Shown: in pieces, positions 4,840 through 6,742 of the stretch
Layout: every line of letters starts with the position of its first letter
How positions within the stretch are numbered: the stretch's first letter is position 1
NCBI GenBank assembly: GCA_031265635.1
Contig: JAISCK010000058.1
Coordinates: 1 to 6,742, forward strand
DNA from: Spirochaetaceae bacterium
Lineage (GTDB): Bacteria; Spirochaetota; Spirochaetia; Treponematales; Breznakiellaceae
Length of the DNA: 6,742 nt
Direction: 5' to 3'
The notes under the pieces: model-generated
What the model was told of the DNA's origin: nothing
Database searches by the model: none
The model's input: only the letters and a program-made list of their open reading frames with translations
Program-made: the position numbers and the translations under genes

Positions 4840-6131
4840 AAAAAGTATATAGCAAGATTGAATCCATAGCGGGGAGCGTAATCACCGTCAAGGCGGACGA
4901 TGTACGTTACGGCGACCTGGCCGAGGTTGATACCGTCTTCGGGACCTCCCTGGCGGAAATCAACCGCATAGAAAATGACATTGTTTCCCTCCAGGTATTC
5001 GCCGGAGGACGGGGTGTTTCCACAGGCGATACGGTGCGTTTCCTCGGCCATTCCATGGAAGTGTCCTTTTCCGAAAACCTCCTGGGCAGGGTGTTTAACG
5101 GTTCGGGCGTCCCCAGGGACAAGGGTCCGTCGTTGCGCGAAAACCTCATCGGCATAGGCGGGCCTTCGGTTAATCCGGCCCAGCGCATCATACCCAGGCG
5201 CATGATACGCACCGGTATTCCCATGATAGATCTCTTCAATACCCTTGTGGTAAGCCAGAAGCTGCCCATATTCTCGGTATCCGGGGAACCCTACAACGAA
5301 CTCCTTGCCCGCATCGCCATGCAGGCCGAAGTTGACGTGATAGTACTCGGGGGCATGGGCCTCAAATACGACGATTACCTTTTCTTCAAGGAAACCCTTG
5401 AGGGCGGCGGCGCCCTTTCCCGGACGGTGATGTTTATCCATACCGCCAGCGATCCCACGGTGGAATGTATGATGATCCCGGATATTTCCCTGGCCGTGGC
5501 CGAACAGTTTGCCCTCCAGGGCAAGGACGTGCTGGTGCTCCTTACCGACATGACCAACTTTGCCGACGCCATGAAGGAAATTTCCATTACCCAGGAGCAG
5601 GTGCCCAGTAACCGGGGTTATCCCGGCGACCTGTACAGCCAGCTTGCCAGCCGCTACGAAAAAGCCGTTGACTTTGACACCGCCGGTTCCATCACCATAC
5701 TCGGCGTTACCACCATGCCCGGCGACGACGTAACCCACCCTGTTCCCGACAACACGGGCTATATTACCGAGGGCCAGTACTACCTTAAAAACGGCCGCAT
5801 AGAACCCTTCGGTTCCCTGTCGCGGCTCAAACAGCAGGTCAACGGCAAGACCAGGGCCGACCACCGCGCTCTTATGGACGGCATGATAAAGCTCTACGCC
5901 GCGTACAAGGACACCTTAGAAAAAAAATCCATGGGCTTTATCATGACAGCCTGGGATGACAAACTCCTTAAATACGGCGAAACCTTTGAAAAAGAAATGA
6001 TGGACCTTTCCGTAAATATACCGCTGGAACGGGCCCTTGATCTGGGCTGGGAAATTCTTTCCGCTTGTTTCAGCCCCGAGGAGACCGGGCTTCGTACGGA
6101 GCTTCTTGAAAAGTTCTGGCCCAACCGTTAG
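4836..6131 (+). CDS. atpB: V-type ATP synthase/ATPase subunit B (non-catalytic)
   Basis: B alternates with A in the A3B3 head and forms the nucleotide-binding interface without hydrolysing ATP itself. From ATG 4836 the product has 431 residues and starts MKKVYSKIESIAG, as expected for the family. Visible: the N-terminal beta-barrel (1-75); the PRRMIRTGIPMIDLFNTL segment (120-137); the degenerate P-loop FSVSGEPYNE (146-155), lacking the GKT of a true Walker A, which is normal for B; LLTDMTNFADAMKEIS (235-250); NRGYPGDLYSQLA (259-271); and PFGSLSRL, where Arg330 is the likely arginine finger by analogy with SVSRV in F1 alpha. A helical C-terminal domain completes it. A GGAGG at 5-nt spacing precedes the start. 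The gene follows atpA after 72 nt, and atpD begins 24 nt after its TAG. The PSNRGYPG stretch differs slightly from the common GRRGYPG of other B subunits. Confidence 0.97.
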   Translation: MKKVYSKIESIAGSVITVKADDVRYGDLAEVDTVFGTSLAEINRIENDIVSLQVFAGGRGVSTGDTVRFLGHSMEVSFSENLLGRVFNGSGVPRDKGPSLRENLIGIGGPSVNPAQRIIPRRMIRTGIPMIDLFNTLVVSQKLPIFSVSGEPYNELLARIAMQAEVDVIVLGGMGLKYDDYLFFKETLEGGGALSRTVMFIHTASDPTVECMMIPDISLAVAEQFALQGKDVLVLLTDMTNFADAMKEISITQEQVPSNRGYPGDLYSQLASRYEKAVDFDTAGSITILGVTTMPGDDVTHPVPDNTGYITEGQYYLKNGRIEPFGSLSRLKQQVNGKTRADHRALMDGMIKLYAAYKDTLEKKSMGFIMTAWDDKLLKYGETFEKEMMDLSVNIPLERALDLGWEILSACFSPEETGLRTELLEKFWPNR

Positions 6132-6155
6132 CGGCTGTCGTGGAGTTGAGGCGTT

Positions 6156-6742
6156 ATGGCTAAGATAAAGCTGACCAAAAACGAGCTTAAAAAACAGAAA
6201 GACGCGCTTAAAATGTACCGGCGCTATCTCCCCACCCTGATGCTGAAAAAACAGCAGCTCCAGGCGGAAATAAGAAGCGTAGAGATACGCATACATGAAC
6301 TCAGGGAAGAAAAAGAAAAGGCCGACGAAACCTTCAAGTCCTGGATAGCCGTTTTCGGCGAGAAGGGTATTTTTACCGCTAATCTTCTTGTCATACGCGG
6401 CATCAGGGCCTCCCAGGGCAATATTGCCGGTGTTGCCATACCCATCTTTGAAGGCGCCGAATTTGAAAGTTTCCCCTATGATCTTGCCGCTTCCCCCCTG
6501 TGGCTTGACACGGCGGCGGAACGCATGCGGCAGGTCCTGCTCCTTGACCTTGAGGCCCGGACCCTTGACGAACAGCGGCGGCGGCTGGACCATGAATTAC
6601 GCATAACTACCCAGCGGGTCAATCTTTTTGAAAAAATAAAAATCCCCGAAACCAGGGGGAACATCAAGAAGATTCAGGTATACCTGGGCGACCAGCAGAC
6701 CTCGGCTGTAGTCCGCGGCAAGATAGCCAAGCGGGGCCTCGC
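6156..6742 (+). CDS. atpD: V-type ATP synthase/ATPase subunit D (central rotor shaft), partial
   Basis: Subunit D is the coiled-coil shaft that turns inside A3B3 and links catalysis to the membrane ring; it is the counterpart of F1 gamma. The ATG at 6156 has GAGG (6148-6151) 4 nt upstream. The 195 complete codons visible begin MAKIKLTKNELKKQKDALK, with a long N-terminal helix (about 1-65). A middle region (66-120) follows, then a C-terminal helix with the conserved RRRLDHELRITTQRVNLFEK and KIPETRGNIKKIQVYLGDQQ. The frame is still open at the right edge. Since family members usually have about 200-220 residues, only a short tail is missing. It lies 24 nt after atpB and is clearly in the same operon. 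Genes for the membrane subunits I and K are expected next. Confidence 0.95.
   Translation, partial: MAKIKLTKNELKKQKDALKMYRRYLPTLMLKKQQLQAEIRSVEIRIHELREEKEKADETFKSWIAVFGEKGIFTANLLVIRGIRASQGNIAGVAIPIFEGAEFESFPYDLAASPLWLDTAAERMRQVLLLDLEARTLDEQRRRLDHELRITTQRVNLFEKIKIPETRGNIKKIQVYLGDQQTSAVVRGKIAKRGL

Noticed and set aside
4800..5864. 354-codon open frame on the minus strand opposite atpB
   Set aside because: AtpB on the plus strand is unmistakable. The antisense product is Gly/His/Val-rich with no known motif, as expected from complementing biased codons.
1..6742. tRNA or rRNA genes, CRISPR arrays, insertion sequences, attachment sites
   Set aside because: No cloverleaf-like segments, regularly spaced repeats, transposase-like frames or flanking terminal repeats were seen on reading both strands.

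Overview
The window carries the front part of a bacterial V-type (V/A-type) ATPase operon in the spirochaete/chlamydial arrangement: atpE, a DUF2764 gene, atpA, atpB, and an atpD cut by the right edge. It is preceded by an aldose 1-epimerase gene (galM) and, on the opposite strand, a small J-domain protein gene. The gene order E-DUF2764-A-B-D and the protein sequences point to a spirochaete. The sequence is GC-rich by eye but uses many AUA isoleucine codons, which would fit a GC-rich treponeme relative such as those of termite guts. That lineage guess is inference; no ribosomal or other phylogenetic marker is present.

Layout: (1) 36-467, minus strand, a 143-residue J-domain co-chaperone. (2) 468-635, a divergent intergenic region with overlapping -10-like hexamers, a perfect 10-bp tandem repeat and an 18-codon hydrophobic mini-ORF of doubtful status. 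(3) 636-1676, galM. (4) 1677-1804, an AT-richer control region with an inverted repeat, a strong sigma70-type promoter (TTGATA, 17 bp, TAAAAT) and a perfect 8-bp stem-loop that would lie at the very 5' end of the operon mRNA. (5) 1805 to the end, the ATPase operon. Its genes are tightly coupled: TAATG overlap for atpE/DUF2764, ATGA overlap for DUF2764/atpA, then a 72-nt spacer before atpB and 24 nt between atpB and atpD. The atpA-atpB spacer holds a small hairpin and a 14-codon mini-ORF that has its own Shine-Dalgarno sequence and overlaps the atpB start by ATGA.

How the genes work together: A (catalytic) and B (non-catalytic) form the A3B3 head, D is the central rotor shaft, and E is a peripheral stalk subunit. 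DUF2764 takes the place where other V/A-ATPase operons carry the C (and F) stalk genes. Its sequence has features that recall the C/AC39 (d) subunit, which makes it the most interesting protein here. The membrane subunits (I and K) would be expected just past the right edge.
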